A stretch of 64,000 nt of DNA from Parvibaculum sp. (GCA_030645235.1 JAUSMV010000012.1:186001-250000); one strand, 5' to 3'. Counted from the stretch's first letter, positions 17,491-25,765 are shown. The notes: a model not told the origin generated them from the letters alone. Numbers and translations: made by a program.

Positions 17491-18459
17491 ATGGCCGACC
17501 ATCCCATGATCGCACCCGGCGACGAGCAGGGTCCGCTCATCACGCAAGCACCAGGCTGGTTCACCAAGGCGATTGCCGTTGAGCCGGAAGTGCGCTCCAT
17601 CATTGTTGAGGGCGCACGCGTTGAATATCTGCGCTGGGGCAATCCGGAAAAGCCGGGTCTGTTGCTGGTGCATGGCAATGGCGCACATGCGCGCTGGTGG
17701 TCCTTCATTGCGCCGTTTCTTGCCAATGAGTACTGCGTTGCCGCGATCAACGTCTCAGGCATGGGCGACAGCGATTGGCGCGACACTTATACGATTGAAG
17801 TCTTTGCCGAAGAGCAGATTGCCGTTTGCGAGGATGCGGGCTTTTTCAAAAATGAGGAGCCGCCGATCATTGTCGGTCATTCGTTCGGTGGTTTCATCAC
17901 CATCCTCACCGGCGCGCTTTACGGCGACCGGCTGGCGGGCACGGTGATTGTCGATAGTCCGGTCAATCCGCCGGAACGTCCGGGTGGCCCGCCGTCGCGT
18001 GAGTTCCGCCCGCACCGGATCTATCCGACCATTGAAGAGGCCATGGGCCGCTTCCGTCTGGCGCCGCCCCAGCCCAATGAGAATCAGTACATCGTCGATT
18101 ACATCGCGCGCCATTCGTTGAAGCCTGTAGAGGGCGGCTGGACATGGAAGTTTGATCCGGCCATCTGGCAGCGTTTTGATATCGGCGACATGGCGGCGCG
18201 ATTGGCTCAGACACGATGCCGTATCGCCATCATGCGCGGTGAGTTCTCCGTTTTGGTGCCGTCCGAGATCGGTGACTATATGTTCGGTCTGCTGGGCCGC
18301 ACGGCCCCCGTGATCGAAATTCCGCAGGCCCGCCATCACGTGATGCTCGACCAGCCGCTGGCCTTCGTGTCGGCCCTGAGGGCGCTTCTGGCCGATTGGG
18401 ACCATTCCAAGCCGAAGCGGCGCACCGACTTCCCCAAGGGCTCGCCCTTCGGTCAGTAA
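17491..18459 (+). CDS. Alpha/beta hydrolase, paralogue of the truncated gene at the left edge
   Basis: A 322-residue hydrolase. It has oxyanion LVHGNGAHARWW (59-70), VSGMGDSDWRDTY (88-100), nucleophile elbow GHSFGG with Ser131, and a catalytic His in IPQARHHVMLDQP near the C-terminus. An Asp or Glu following RGEFSVLVPSEIG may complete the triad. The N-terminal half is strikingly similar to the protein at 1-478, which indicates a duplication. Function is probably esterase or lipase-like. It is the last gene of the run that begins with pepF. Confidence 0.87.
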   Translation: MADHPMIAPGDEQGPLITQAPGWFTKAIAVEPEVRSIIVEGARVEYLRWGNPEKPGLLLVHGNGAHARWWSFIAPFLANEYCVAAINVSGMGDSDWRDTYTIEVFAEEQIAVCEDAGFFKNEEPPIIVGHSFGGFITILTGALYGDRLAGTVIVDSPVNPPERPGGPPSREFRPHRIYPTIEEAMGRFRLAPPQPNENQYIVDYIARHSLKPVEGGWTWKFDPAIWQRFDIGDMAARLAQTRCRIAIMRGEFSVLVPSEIGDYMFGLLGRTAPVIEIPQARHHVMLDQPLAFVSALRALLADWDHSKPKRRTDFPKGSPFGQ

Positions 18460-18619
18460 GCCAACAGGAGCCTTGTGCATTTCTGCCCATAGGTTTGCGG
18501 TCATTGGAGCCTCTTCGGGCGCCGCCTGACCTTGCCCAGAACCTGCTCTTTGCTATAGTCCGGCGCAACATGGCTCGCGCGCAACGCACCGGCTTCCCTA
18601 TCGCTAAAGAGGCAATGAC

Positions 18620-18769
18620 ATGACTGACAACAAATCGGCATCAGGCTGGGGCGCAGAGATGCAGCCCGACGCTCATATCGGCACCTATAATGGTTTCCTG
18701 ACCGGCACAAAGATCGGCAGCGCCATCCTCATCGTTATTTTGGTGGGTATGGCGATCTTCCTGCTCTGA
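18620..18769 (+). CDS. aa3-type cytochrome c oxidase subunit IV
   Basis: A 49-residue protein. The N-terminal half is soluble (MTDNKSASGWGAEMQPDAHI, then GTYNGFL) and the C-terminal half is one transmembrane helix (GSAILIVILVGMAIFLL). This is the bacterial aa3-type oxidase subunit IV family (COX4_pro_2), a small accessory subunit of the terminal oxidase in alphaproteobacteria. The other oxidase genes are not here. In this class the gene is often found just upstream of pntAA, as here. AAAGAGGC lies upstream of the ATG. Confidence 0.9.
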   Translation: MTDNKSASGWGAEMQPDAHIGTYNGFLTGTKIGSAILIVILVGMAIFLL

Positions 18770-18812
18770 GCTTCTGGCTCGCCGCAGGTTGGAGTCTAAG
18801 GGGGGCAGGGGG

Positions 18813-18855
18813 TTGACGGAGCCTCTTCCGGCCTCTAATTAGAATAATTCTAATT
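18813..18855 (+). promoter_or_regulatory. pnt promoter with a 19-bp palindromic operator over the -10
   Basis: TTGACG at 18813-18818, a 17-nt spacer and TAATTA at 18836-18841 form a promoter 60-90 bp upstream of pntAA. A perfect palindrome AATTAGAATAATTCTAATT (9-bp arms, one central base) covers 18837-18855, so it overlaps the -10 box where a repressor would act. The core TTAGAA-N3-TTCTAA resembles the iron-control element bound by Irr in Hyphomicrobiales as I recall it; another repressor is possible. Confidence 0.65.
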
Positions 18856-18900
18856 TGATCTACGGGTGGCTGGTGAGGCCCCTCTATCAAGGCACAGTTC

Positions 18901-20034
18901 ATGAAACTTGCGATCCTTAAAGAACGCCAAGACGGCGAAACGCGCGTAGCCGCGTCAGTTGAGACGGTGAAGAAGCTCGTGGGCCTCGGCCTCGACGTCA
19001 GCGTGGAAACAGGTGCGGGGGTTCACGCGAGCATCTCGGATGCGCTCTACAGCGAAGCGGGCGCGAAGATCGCGTCGGGCGCTGCTGATGCGCTGAAAGA
19101 CGCCGACATTGTTTTCAAAGTGCGCGGGCCGTCCGACGATGAGCTTGCCGGTTTCAAGAAGGGCGCCATGCTTGCCGCCATTCTGAACCCTTACGATAAC
19201 AAAGACCGTCTGGCGAAGTATGCAAGCGCGGGCGTCAATGCCTTCGCGATGGAATTCATGCCGCGCATCACGCGCGCGCAGTCGATGGACGTGCTGTCCT
19301 CGCAGTCCAATCTTGCGGGCTACAAAGCCGTCATCAATGCGGCGGCCGCCTTCACACGCGCCACACCGATGATGATGACAGCGGCGGGCACGATTGCGCC
19401 GGCGCGTGCTTTCATCATGGGCGTCGGTGTTGCGGGCCTTCAGGCCATCGCCACAGCAAAGCGTTTGGGTTGCATCGTGTCAGCAACCGACGTGCGCGCG
19501 ACGACCAAAGAACAGGTCGAAAGCCTCGGCGGTACGTTCGTGATGGTTGAATCAACCGAAAGCGGCGACGCGGCGGGCGGCTATGCCAAAGAAATGTCCG
19601 ACGAATACAAGGCCGCGCAGGCAGCCCTCGTTGCTGAACATATCAAGAAGCAGGACATCGTCATCACGACGGCGCTCATTCCGGGTCGTCCGGCACCCAT
19701 GCTCGTCTCCGAAGACCATGTGAAGTCGATGAAGCCCGGCTCGATCATCGTTGATCTGGCGGCAGAGCGCGGCGGCAACTGCCCGCTCACCGAACCCGGC
19801 AAAACGGTTGTCAAACACGGCGTCACCATTATCGGCGAACTCAATGTCGCCGCGCAGCTCGCAGTTGATGCGTCCGCGCTCTACTCCAAGAACCTTCTGA
19901 ATTTCATCACGCCGCTCATCAATACTGAGACGAAGTCGCTCAAGATCGATTGGGAAGATGAGATCATCACCGGCACTTGTCTGACCAAAGACGGGCAGGT
20001 TGTTCATCCCTCATTCCGTGCTGGAGGAAACTGA
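18901..20034 (+). CDS. pntAA: NAD(P) transhydrogenase subunit alpha part 1
   Basis: A 377-residue protein: the NAD(H)-binding domain I of proton-translocating transhydrogenase. It has [13 protein letters not shown] at the N-terminus, the Rossmann region [20 protein letters not shown], and the RPAPMLVS and [12 protein letters not shown] blocks. The enzyme couples hydride transfer from NADH to NADP+ with proton entry and makes NADPH. The alpha subunit is split here into two genes, as in Rhodospirillum and other alphaproteobacteria. It begins the pntAA-pntAB-pntB operon behind a palindromic operator (18837-18855). Confidence 0.97.
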   Translation: MKLAILKERQDGETRVAASVETVKKLVGLGLDVSVETGAGVHASISDALYSEAGAKIASGAADALKDADIVFKVRGPSDDELAGFKKGAMLAAILNPYDNKDRLAKYASAGVNAFAMEFMPRITRAQSMDVLSSQSNLAGYKAVINAAAAFTRATPMMMTAAGTIAPARAFIMGVGVAGLQAIATAKRLGCIVSATDVRATTKEQVESLGGTFVMVESTESGDAAGGYAKEMSDEYKAAQAALVAEHIKKQDIVITTALIPGRPAPMLVSEDHVKSMKPGSIIVDLAAERGGNCPLTEPGKTVVKHGVTIIGELNVAAQLAVDASALYSKNLLNFITPLINTETKSLKIDWEDEIITGTCLTKDGQVVHPSFRAGGN

Positions 20035-20035
20035 G

Positions 20036-20350
20036 ATGGAAACAGTTATTGATCCCCTCGTTTATCGTCTTGCGATTTTCGCGCTTGCCATTTTCGTCGG
20101 CTATTACGTCGTCTGGAGCGTGACACCTGCGCTGCACACGCCGCTCATGTCCGTCACCAATGCCATTTCATCCGTCATCATCGTCGGCGCTCTGATCGCT
20201 GTCGGTGTTGATCTGGTGGCAGCGGGCGATGCGGGCTGGATGTCCAAGGGTCTCGGCTTCCTCGCTGTGATCCTCGCATCGGTCAACATTTTCGGCGGCT
20301 TCCTTGTCACCCAACGCATGCTTGCCATGTATAAGAAAAAAGATCGCTGA
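20036..20350 (+). CDS. pntAB: NAD(P) transhydrogenase subunit alpha part 2
   Basis: A 104-residue membrane protein from ATG 20036, two bases after the pntAA stop, with the upstream CTGGAGG acting as ribosome site. It supplies transmembrane helices of domain [38 protein letters not shown] and [18 protein letters not shown]. The sequence ends with [11 protein letters not shown], as is typical for this subunit. It should assemble with PntAA and PntB in the inner membrane. Confidence 0.96.
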   Translation: METVIDPLVYRLAIFALAIFVGYYVVWSVTPALHTPLMSVTNAISSVIIVGALIAVGVDLVAAGDAGWMSKGLGFLAVILASVNIFGGFLVTQRMLAMYKKKDR

Positions 20351-20362
20351 GGGACCAAGGAC

Positions 20363-21769
20363 ATGTCAGCCAATTTAGCGGCCCTGCTTTATCTCGTCTC
20401 CGGCGTCCTGTTCATCATGGCGCTCAGAGGCCTCTCTTCTCCTGAAAGCTCACGCGGCGGCAACCGCTATGGCATGATCGGTATGACCATTGCCATTGTC
20501 ACAACACTCGCTGTGCTGCAGGCACAAAACGAAACCACATGGGCGCTTGTTGTCGTCGGTATTGTGATCGGCGGCGGCATCGGTGCCGTTGTCGCGCGCC
20601 GCATCGCGATGACATCCATGCCGCAGCTTGTGGCCTTCTTCCATTCGCTGGTCGGTCTCGCCGCCGTGCTCGTCGCCTGGGCCGCTTACTTCTCGCCCGC
20701 TGCTTACGGCATCGGTGAGTTCGGTGCGATCCATCCGGGCAATCTCGTGGAAATGTCGCTGGGTGTGGCCATCGGTGCCATCACCTTCTCCGGTTCCATC
20801 ATCGCGTTTGCGAAACTCAACGGCAATATGTCGGGCGCGTCCATCATGTTGCCGGGCCGTCACGTCATCAATGCGGCCCTCGGGCTCGCCATTGTCGGTG
20901 GTGTCGTTTACCTCTGCATGGATACGGCGAACCAATCGGTTGAACTCTTCCTCGCGATCACGCTTCTTGCCTTCGTGTTGGGCTTCCTCATCATCATCCC
21001 CATCGGCGGCGCAGACATGCCGGTCGTGGTGTCGATGCTGAATTCCTATTCCGGTTGGGCGGCGGCGGGCATCGGTTTCACGCTCGGCAATCTCGCGCTT
21101 ATCATCACGGGTGCGCTTGTGGGGTCATCGGGCGCGATCCTTTCCTACATTATGTGCAAAGGCATGAACCGCTCCTTCATCTCCGTCATTCTTGGCGGCT
21201 TCGGTGCGGATGCGGCGGCCGTTGGAAATGGCAAGGTCGAGACGCGTCCTGTGAAGCAGGGTTCGGCAGACGATGCTGCCTTCATCATGAAGAATGCCGG
21301 TTCTGTCATCATCGTGCCGGGCTACGGCATGGCGGTGGCGCAGGCCCAGCACGCGCTGAAAGAAATGACCGACCATTTGAAAAAAGAAGGCGTGAAAATT
21401 TCTTACGCCATTCATCCGGTCGCCGGTCGTATGCCCGGTCACATGAACGTGCTGCTCGCTGAAGCCAACGTGCCTTATGATGAAGTCTTCGAGCTTGAAG
21501 ACATCAACAACCAGTTCGCGCAGGCCGACGTTGCTTTCGTTATCGGAGCGAACGACGTGACAAACCCGTCAGCGAAGACGGACACATCAAGCCCGATTTA
21601 CGGCATGCCGATCCTCGACGTCGAGAAGGCCCGCACCGTCTTGTTCATCAAACGCGGCATGGGGTCAGGTTATGCCGGCGTCGAAAATGAACTCTTCTTC
21701 CGCGACAATACAATGATGCTTTTTGGCGACGCCAAGAAGATGGTCGAGCAGATTATTAAAGCTCTGTAA
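20363..21769 (+). CDS. pntB: NAD(P) transhydrogenase subunit beta
   Basis: A 468-residue protein. The first 280 residues hold about eight or nine transmembrane helices (domain II). The C-terminal 180 residues form the NADP(H)-binding domain III, with VIIVPGYGMAVAQAQHAL, IHPVAGRMPGHMNVLLAEA and FVIGANDVTNPSAKTD. It completes the transhydrogenase. It starts 12 bp after pntAB and ends the operon, with a terminator at 21790. Confidence 0.97.
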   Translation: MSANLAALLYLVSGVLFIMALRGLSSPESSRGGNRYGMIGMTIAIVTTLAVLQAQNETTWALVVVGIVIGGGIGAVVARRIAMTSMPQLVAFFHSLVGLAAVLVAWAAYFSPAAYGIGEFGAIHPGNLVEMSLGVAIGAITFSGSIIAFAKLNGNMSGASIMLPGRHVINAALGLAIVGGVVYLCMDTANQSVELFLAITLLAFVLGFLIIIPIGGADMPVVVSMLNSYSGWAAAGIGFTLGNLALIITGALVGSSGAILSYIMCKGMNRSFISVILGGFGADAAAVGNGKVETRPVKQGSADDAAFIMKNAGSVIIVPGYGMAVAQAQHALKEMTDHLKKEGVKISYAIHPVAGRMPGHMNVLLAEANVPYDEVFELEDINNQFAQADVAFVIGANDVTNPSAKTDTSSPIYGMPILDVEKARTVLFIKRGMGSGYAGVENELFFRDNTMMLFGDAKKMVEQIIKAL

Positions 21770-21789
21770 GCGGAATATATTGGTTTGAA

Positions 21790-21824
21790 GAGGGCGGCCT
21801 TCGCAAGAGGGTCGCCCTTTTTTC
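21790..21824 (+). terminator. Terminator of the pnt operon
   Basis: AGGGCGGCC pairs with GGTCGCCCT (9 bp, one G-U) around a 10-nt loop and is followed by TTTTTTC. Confidence 0.88.
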
Positions 21825-21828
21825 TTGG

Positions 21829-21881
21829 TCCTCTCCCCCTCCTTCATGTTCGCGCTTACGCGCGAGTGGGAGAGGGAGTTT
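21829..21881. repeat. CTCTCCC/GGGAGAG inverted intergenic repeat
   Basis: CCTCTCCCCCTCC and GGGAGAGGGAG flank a CGCGCTTACGCGCGAG block. The same arrangement, with CGCGCCTACGCGCGAG, recurs at 53236-53290. It belongs to the pyrimidine/purine-arm family also seen at 28189-28213, 53372-53412 and 60748-60862. Confidence 0.75.
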
Positions 21882-21915
21882 TCGTTTCAAGTGAGCATTT
21901 CTTTTATTTCGGTGC

Positions 21916-22115
21916 TATCCCCGCCCGGGGATTGTTTTTTGCGGGGATAATGTTCTGAACACGCAGAATATCCCCCATCGGGGATAGCCTTTTTTCCCCG
22001 ACCCTCAGAGGCTCATCGAAGCGACTAGCAATCTCTGCATGGAAACCTCGAATCTCTTGCAAGAAATGTTGACTGACACGTGTTGTTTTCGTGTCCGAAA
22101 ACCACTTATCCCCGC
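21916..22115 (+). repeat. 145-bp dispersed element, copy 2, with an extra palindrome
   Basis: The element proper runs from TATCCCC-CATC-GGGGATA (21969-21986), through the core with internal ATG at 22039 and TCTTGCAAGA, to TTATCCCCGC (22106-22115). Palindrome-to-ATG spacing is 53 nt and ATG-to-TATCCCC is 68 nt, as in the copy at 53 kb. Upstream is a further palindrome TATCCCC-GCCC-GGGGATT (21916-21933) and a half site at 21952. It fills the gap between the pnt operon and the DUF4345 gene. Confidence 0.85.
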
Positions 22116-22182
22116 CCTTTTCATTTGGAGGCGGGGGGTCGCCGCATTACGATCTCACGCAACATAAACGGGAGTTGAAATC

Positions 22183-22560
22183 ATGATTTGGGTTGCACGT
22201 ATCGGCGTCGCGTTGGCGGGTTTGTTTTCATTGCTCATGGGCGTTCAGGCATTCCTGACACCCGTTGAACTCGGGCAGATGCTCGGCCTCGCCGGGACGT
22301 CGCCGCTCGGTGAGAATGCGTTGCGCGCTGATATCGGCGCGTTTTTTCTCGCCAGTGCCATCGCTTGCATACTCGCGCTCTTTGCCAAACGTCCGCATTG
22401 GCTTTACGGCGCGGCGCTGCTTTACGGTCTCGCCGTGAGCGGACGATTGCTGGGTGTCATCGTTGAAGGCCCGCCTGCCGGTGTTGCTGTGCCGATGATC
22501 GTTGAAGCCGTGCTCGTCGTGCTTCTCGTCTTCGGTGCGAAGAAATTGCCTTCGGCTTGA
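22183..22560 (+). CDS. DUF4345-like small membrane protein
   Basis: A 125-residue integral membrane protein with four predicted helices: IGVALAGLFSLLMGVQAF, GAFFLASAIACILALF, WLYGAALLYGLAVSGRLLG and VPMIVEAVLVVLLVF. The pattern GENALRADIGAFFLA and ALLYGLAVSGRLLG recalls the DUF4345 family, whose function is unknown. It lies 7 bp upstream of the Rieske oxygenase start, suggesting co-transcription. Confidence 0.75.
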   Translation: MIWVARIGVALAGLFSLLMGVQAFLTPVELGQMLGLAGTSPLGENALRADIGAFFLASAIACILALFAKRPHWLYGAALLYGLAVSGRLLGVIVEGPPAGVAVPMIVEAVLVVLLVFGAKKLPSA

Positions 22561-22567
22561 GGTGCAT

Positions 22568-23644
22568 ATGACGCGCGGCTCTGACGTTTACGAAGATGTG
22601 TCCGGCCGGATTGAAACGGCGCTTGCTTTGCCGCGTCTGGCTTATTTGGACGAAACGGTTTTTGAAGACGAGAAAGCGTCTGTCTTCCGGCGCGAATGGA
22701 TTGTTGTTGCGCGCGTTGAACAACTCGCATCGACGGGAAGTTTTCTCTCCGTTGACGTCGCCGATGTGCCGCTCGTCATCACGCGCGACGGGGATGGAAC
22801 GTTTCATGCCCTGTCGCGCATTTGCCGCCATCGCGCCATGCCGGTGGTCGCGGGTTGCGGCACGACCAAAGCTTTCACATGCCCCTATCATCTGTGGCGC
22901 TACGGGCTTGACGGGAGGCTTCTCTCGGCACCGGCGATGGAGAAGTCAGAAGGGTTCGACGTTTCCAAACTTGGCTTGCAGCGTTACCGCGCGGAGGTTT
23001 GGCAGGGTTGGATTTTCGTCAATCTAGACAAGGATGCGCCGCCGCTCGTGCAGCATTTTGAAAAGCTGACGCCTTTCATCGCGGCGGATGGTCTTGCCGA
23101 TATGAAGATCGTTCATTCGCAGACATTCCCCTCGCCGTGGAACTGGAAAGTCTTTGTCGAGAATTTCGCCGAGTCCTATCACCATGCCGGACCACACGCA
23201 GAAAGCCTGCAGCACAGCAATCCGGCCTTTGGTACCTATGCGCTGGAGCTCCCTGATGATGCACCTTTCATGGTGCTCGAAAATCCGCCTGCGGAAGGCT
23301 CTGATCCCTTTTCCGTCTATGTCGGCTTCCCGACTTTTCTCCTGGCGGTGCAGCGCGGTGACGTGACGACCGCCGTCTGGTTTCAGATGAACATCATCGA
23401 TCGTATGAACTTCAACGTCACCATCCACGCGATGATGCCTGAGGCGATTGCATCGGATGCATCACTCGTTTCATTTATGGCGGACGTGCTGCGCCAGATT
23501 CATCTGGAAGACATTGGTGTATGCGACGGCGTGCAGGCGGGGCTCAACAGCCCCGTGATGGTGCCGGGCCCGCTCAGTCATCTTGAGCGAGGGGTTTGGC
23601 AGTTTCATCGCTATTTGCAGCGGAAGATGCGGGCTGCCGGATGA
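22568..23644 (+). CDS. Rieske non-haem iron oxygenase alpha subunit
   Basis: A 358-residue ring-hydroxylating oxygenase. The Rieske [2Fe-2S] centre is Cys86-x-His88 and Cys105-x2-His108 (CRH...CPYH). The mononuclear iron site lies in ENFAESYHHAGPH (candidate ligands His205 and His210, with an acidic ligand expected near the C-terminus). Such enzymes hydroxylate or demethylate aromatic, sterol or quaternary-amine substrates with electrons from a separate reductase, which is not nearby. ATG 22568 follows TTGAGGTGCAT. Substrate is unknown. Confidence 0.9.
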   Translation: MTRGSDVYEDVSGRIETALALPRLAYLDETVFEDEKASVFRREWIVVARVEQLASTGSFLSVDVADVPLVITRDGDGTFHALSRICRHRAMPVVAGCGTTKAFTCPYHLWRYGLDGRLLSAPAMEKSEGFDVSKLGLQRYRAEVWQGWIFVNLDKDAPPLVQHFEKLTPFIAADGLADMKIVHSQTFPSPWNWKVFVENFAESYHHAGPHAESLQHSNPAFGTYALELPDDAPFMVLENPPAEGSDPFSVYVGFPTFLLAVQRGDVTTAVWFQMNIIDRMNFNVTIHAMMPEAIASDASLVSFMADVLRQIHLEDIGVCDGVQAGLNSPVMVPGPLSHLERGVWQFHRYLQRKMRAAG

Positions 23645-23654
23645 AGGATGCCGG

Positions 23655-23963
23655 ATGGTAGAGGTCAACATAACTCCCGCAGGTTGGATATTGATGGCTT
23701 TGTCGCTTAGCACGGCGGCAAACGGCTTTTATATGCTTTGGTACTTGCGGAAAAACCATAACGAGGTTTGGCGCGAGATCGGAGGTCCGAGCCTTTTGGG
23801 CGGTGTCCATCCTCGCTATGCACTGGAGTATTTGGGTTTCTTTTTGGGTCCGCGATACAAGAGTCTATACGACCCGCATTTGACGATATGTATGTGGTGT
23901 CTTCGGTGTCAGTTGCTCATCGGATTTATTTTGTTTTTTTACGTTCAAGATCATCTGCGATGA
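23655..23963 (+). CDS. Small membrane protein of atypical composition, unknown function
   Basis: About 102 residues from ATG 23655 (MVEVNITPAGWIL), 10 bp after the Rieske gene. It has two hydrophobic helices, AGWILMALSLSTAANGFYML and CQLLIGFILFFYV, with a loop containing GGVHPRYALEYLGFFLGPRYK and a CMWCLRC cysteine cluster. Codon use is more AT-rich than in the neighbours. I recognise no family. The cluster could bind metal or be a redox site, which would fit an electron-transfer accessory for the oxygenase, but that is a guess. Confidence 0.55.
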   Translation: MVEVNITPAGWILMALSLSTAANGFYMLWYLRKNHNEVWREIGGPSLLGGVHPRYALEYLGFFLGPRYKSLYDPHLTICMWCLRCQLLIGFILFFYVQDHLR

Positions 23964-23974
23964 GTTTGAGGTGC

Positions 23975-24000
23975 TGGGATGCCTCGCAATGACGGAACGC
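23975..24000 (+). repeat. Partial copy of the GCAATGACGG intergenic repeat
   Basis: GGATGCCTCGCAATGACGGAA resembles the 3' end of the longer copy at 32931-32960, whose consensus is GATTGCTTCGC and then GCAATGACGG. It lies between the small membrane gene and the rpsU terminator. Confidence 0.6.
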
Positions 24001-24007
24001 GAGACAA

Positions 24008-24042
24008 ACAAAAACGCCCCCGAAAATCGCGGGGGCGTTTTT
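24008..24042 (-). terminator. Terminator of rpsU
   Basis: AAAAACGCCCCCG and CGGGGGCGTTTTT form a 12- to 13-bp stem around a short AAAATCG loop. It carries T runs on both strands, so it also can stop plus transcription from the Rieske cluster. Confidence 0.93.
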
Positions 24043-24065
24043 CGTATCCGGCGTGAGCCGAAAAA

Positions 24066-24296
24066 TTACATGGGCGGGCGGGGTTTCGCCACGATGCCGC
24101 TTTCGCGCTGGACGCGTTTGCGCGCGAGCTTGCGGGCGCGGCGGATGGCTTCGGCCTTTTCGCGCGCCTTCTTCTCTGAGGGCTTCTCATAGAAGTTGCG
24201 GAGCTTCATTTCACGGAACACGCCTTCGCGCTGAAGTTTCTTCTTCAGGGCTTTCATAGCCTGATCAACGTTATTGTCGCGGACGAGTACCTGCAC
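24066..24296 (-). CDS. rpsU: 30S ribosomal protein S21
   Basis: A 76-residue S21 with the signature [42 protein letters not shown] and a basic C-terminal tail. S21 takes part in initiation on the small subunit. It is monocistronic with a strong terminator. The divergent def gene starts about 220 bp away. Confidence 0.97.
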   Translation of the reverse strand: MQVLVRDNNVDQAMKALKKKLQREGVFREMKLRNFYEKPSEKKAREKAEAIRRARKLARKRVQRESGIVAKPRPPM

Positions 24297-24516
24297 GAGC
24301 CAAATCCTGTCTGGGATTTCCCTATCGGGATCAATATGTTAGCCGCAATAGGGGTAAACCCCTTTGCGAGAGAGCCGCTTTCTAGCAAAGGAATCGGGGC
24401 TTGTCCACTCTGGCCCGCCTCAAATGCGGCTGAAAGGGCGGATTCTTTGTCGCGGGCAGGGCCTGAAAGCGGCGTCCCCCGTTGCCGAACGCCCCATGCA
24501 CAGCCATATTCTGCCT

Positions 24517-25083
24517 ATGTCCATTCTCAAAATAGCCCGTATGGGCCATCCCGTCTTGTCGAAGGTCGCCAGTGCCGTCAAAGACCCGACTGCGCCCGAA
24601 ATCCGGCGTCTGGTCGCCGATATGGTCGAGACCATGATCGACGCCAACGGGGCAGGCCTTGCCGCGCCTCAGGTCTATGTGCCGCTCCGCGTCGTTGTCT
24701 TTCAGGCCCCGCCGGAGCGTGCGCCGGAAGGGATCGACGAAGAGGAAAGCTATGACCATACGGCGGAGCTCACTGTCCTCATCAATCCCGAGATCGAAAT
24801 TCTGACCGAGGAGACGGAGGACGGCTGGGAGGGTTGTCTCTCCGTGCCGGGCCTCAGAGGCCTCGTGCCGCGCTATACGGAGCTCATTTATCGCGGCGTC
24901 GGTCTCGACGGTCAGGTGATTGAGCGGCGCGCCAGGGGCTTCCATGCCCGTGTGGTGCAGCATGAATGCGACCATCTGGACGGTGTGCTCTATCCGCAGC
25001 GCATGGATGATCTCGGCGAGTTGATCTTCGAGAGCGAGATTCGTCACCGGATCGAGGAAGATGAGGATGGCGACGATGAGTGA
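24517..25083 (+). CDS. def: Peptide deformylase
   Basis: A 188-residue peptide deformylase that removes N-formyl from nascent proteins. Motif I is GAGLAAPQ (45-52), motif II EGCLS with metal ligand Cys107, and motif III HECDH with ligands His149 and His153 and catalytic Glu150. An insertion of about 20 acidic residues (APEGIDEEESYDHTAE) lies between motifs I and II. ATG 24517 begins at the conserved ILKIARMGHPVL; upstream in-frame ATGs (24496, 24364) add sequence unlike the family. Its stop overlaps the COQ9 start by 8 bp. fmt is not adjacent. Confidence 0.93.
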   Translation: MSILKIARMGHPVLSKVASAVKDPTAPEIRRLVADMVETMIDANGAGLAAPQVYVPLRVVVFQAPPERAPEGIDEEESYDHTAELTVLINPEIEILTEETEDGWEGCLSVPGLRGLVPRYTELIYRGVGLDGQVIERRARGFHARVVQHECDHLDGVLYPQRMDDLGELIFESEIRHRIEEDEDGDDE

Positions 25084-25765
25084 CGTGCCCCCTAAAGCCG
25101 GTCCGGCGAAGCCCCGCGCTGACGACCATATCGCCAAGGCGCGCGCCGCGATCCTTGCTGCCGCCTTGCCAAATGTCGCCTTTGACGGTTGGACGACGAA
25201 GGTGATGGCGGATGCGGCGGCAGCAGCGGGTGTGAGCCATGGTCAGATGCGGTTGGCCTTTCCCGGCGGTGTCATTGATCTCGTTGATTGCTTTCTCGCC
25301 GATGGCGACCGGCGCATGGGCGAGGCATTGTCCAAACGTGATTTTGGTGCGCTGAAAATCCGCGAGCGCATCACGCTTGGGGTGCGTACCCGCATTGAAG
25401 TGGATTTGAAGGACCGCGAGGCGGTGCGCCGCGCGGTGACGCTGCTTGCGCTGCCGCTGTCGGGCACCACGGGGCCGCAGGCGCTTTACCGCACCGTGGA
25501 CGCGATCTGGCGCGCGGTCGGCGATATATCGACAGATTTTAATTTTTATACGAAGCGGGCGATTTTGGCCGGTGTCTATTCGACGGTCCTGATCACATGG
25601 TTTGGCGATGAGAGCGAAGACTATGCCGACACATGGGCGTTTCTCGACGCGCGGATCGGCGATGTGATGCAGATTGAAAAAGCAAAGGCGAGTGTGAAGA
25701 AACTTACAGCGTTTCTGCCGGACCCCTTCGCGCTGCTCGGAAAGCTTCGCTACCGCAAGTCTTAA
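25076..25765 (+). CDS. COQ9-family ubiquinone biosynthesis protein
   Basis: A 229-residue protein with a TetR-like N-terminal helical region (AILAAALPNVAFDGWTTKVMADAAAAAGVSHGQMRLAFPGGVIDLVDCFL) and the COQ9 C-terminal domain (TDFNFYTKRAILAGVYSTVLITWFGDES). COQ9 binds lipids and presents quinone intermediates to the hydroxylase COQ7. It should act at the inner membrane in ubiquinone synthesis. The start (ATG 25076) lies inside the def stop region, so translation is coupled. ubiX is also in this window (31.7 kb). Confidence 0.9.
   Translation: MSDVPPKAGPAKPRADDHIAKARAAILAAALPNVAFDGWTTKVMADAAAAAGVSHGQMRLAFPGGVIDLVDCFLADGDRRMGEALSKRDFGALKIRERITLGVRTRIEVDLKDREAVRRAVTLLALPLSGTTGPQALYRTVDAIWRAVGDISTDFNFYTKRAILAGVYSTVLITWFGDESEDYADTWAFLDARIGDVMQIEKAKASVKKLTAFLPDPFALLGKLRYRKS

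Noticed and set aside
22039-22170. Small open frame starting METSNLLQEML inside the repeat element
   Set aside because: All four copies keep a similar start of the frame, but substitutions do not favour synonymous sites, lengths differ greatly and no ribosome site is seen. The DNA structure explains the conservation.
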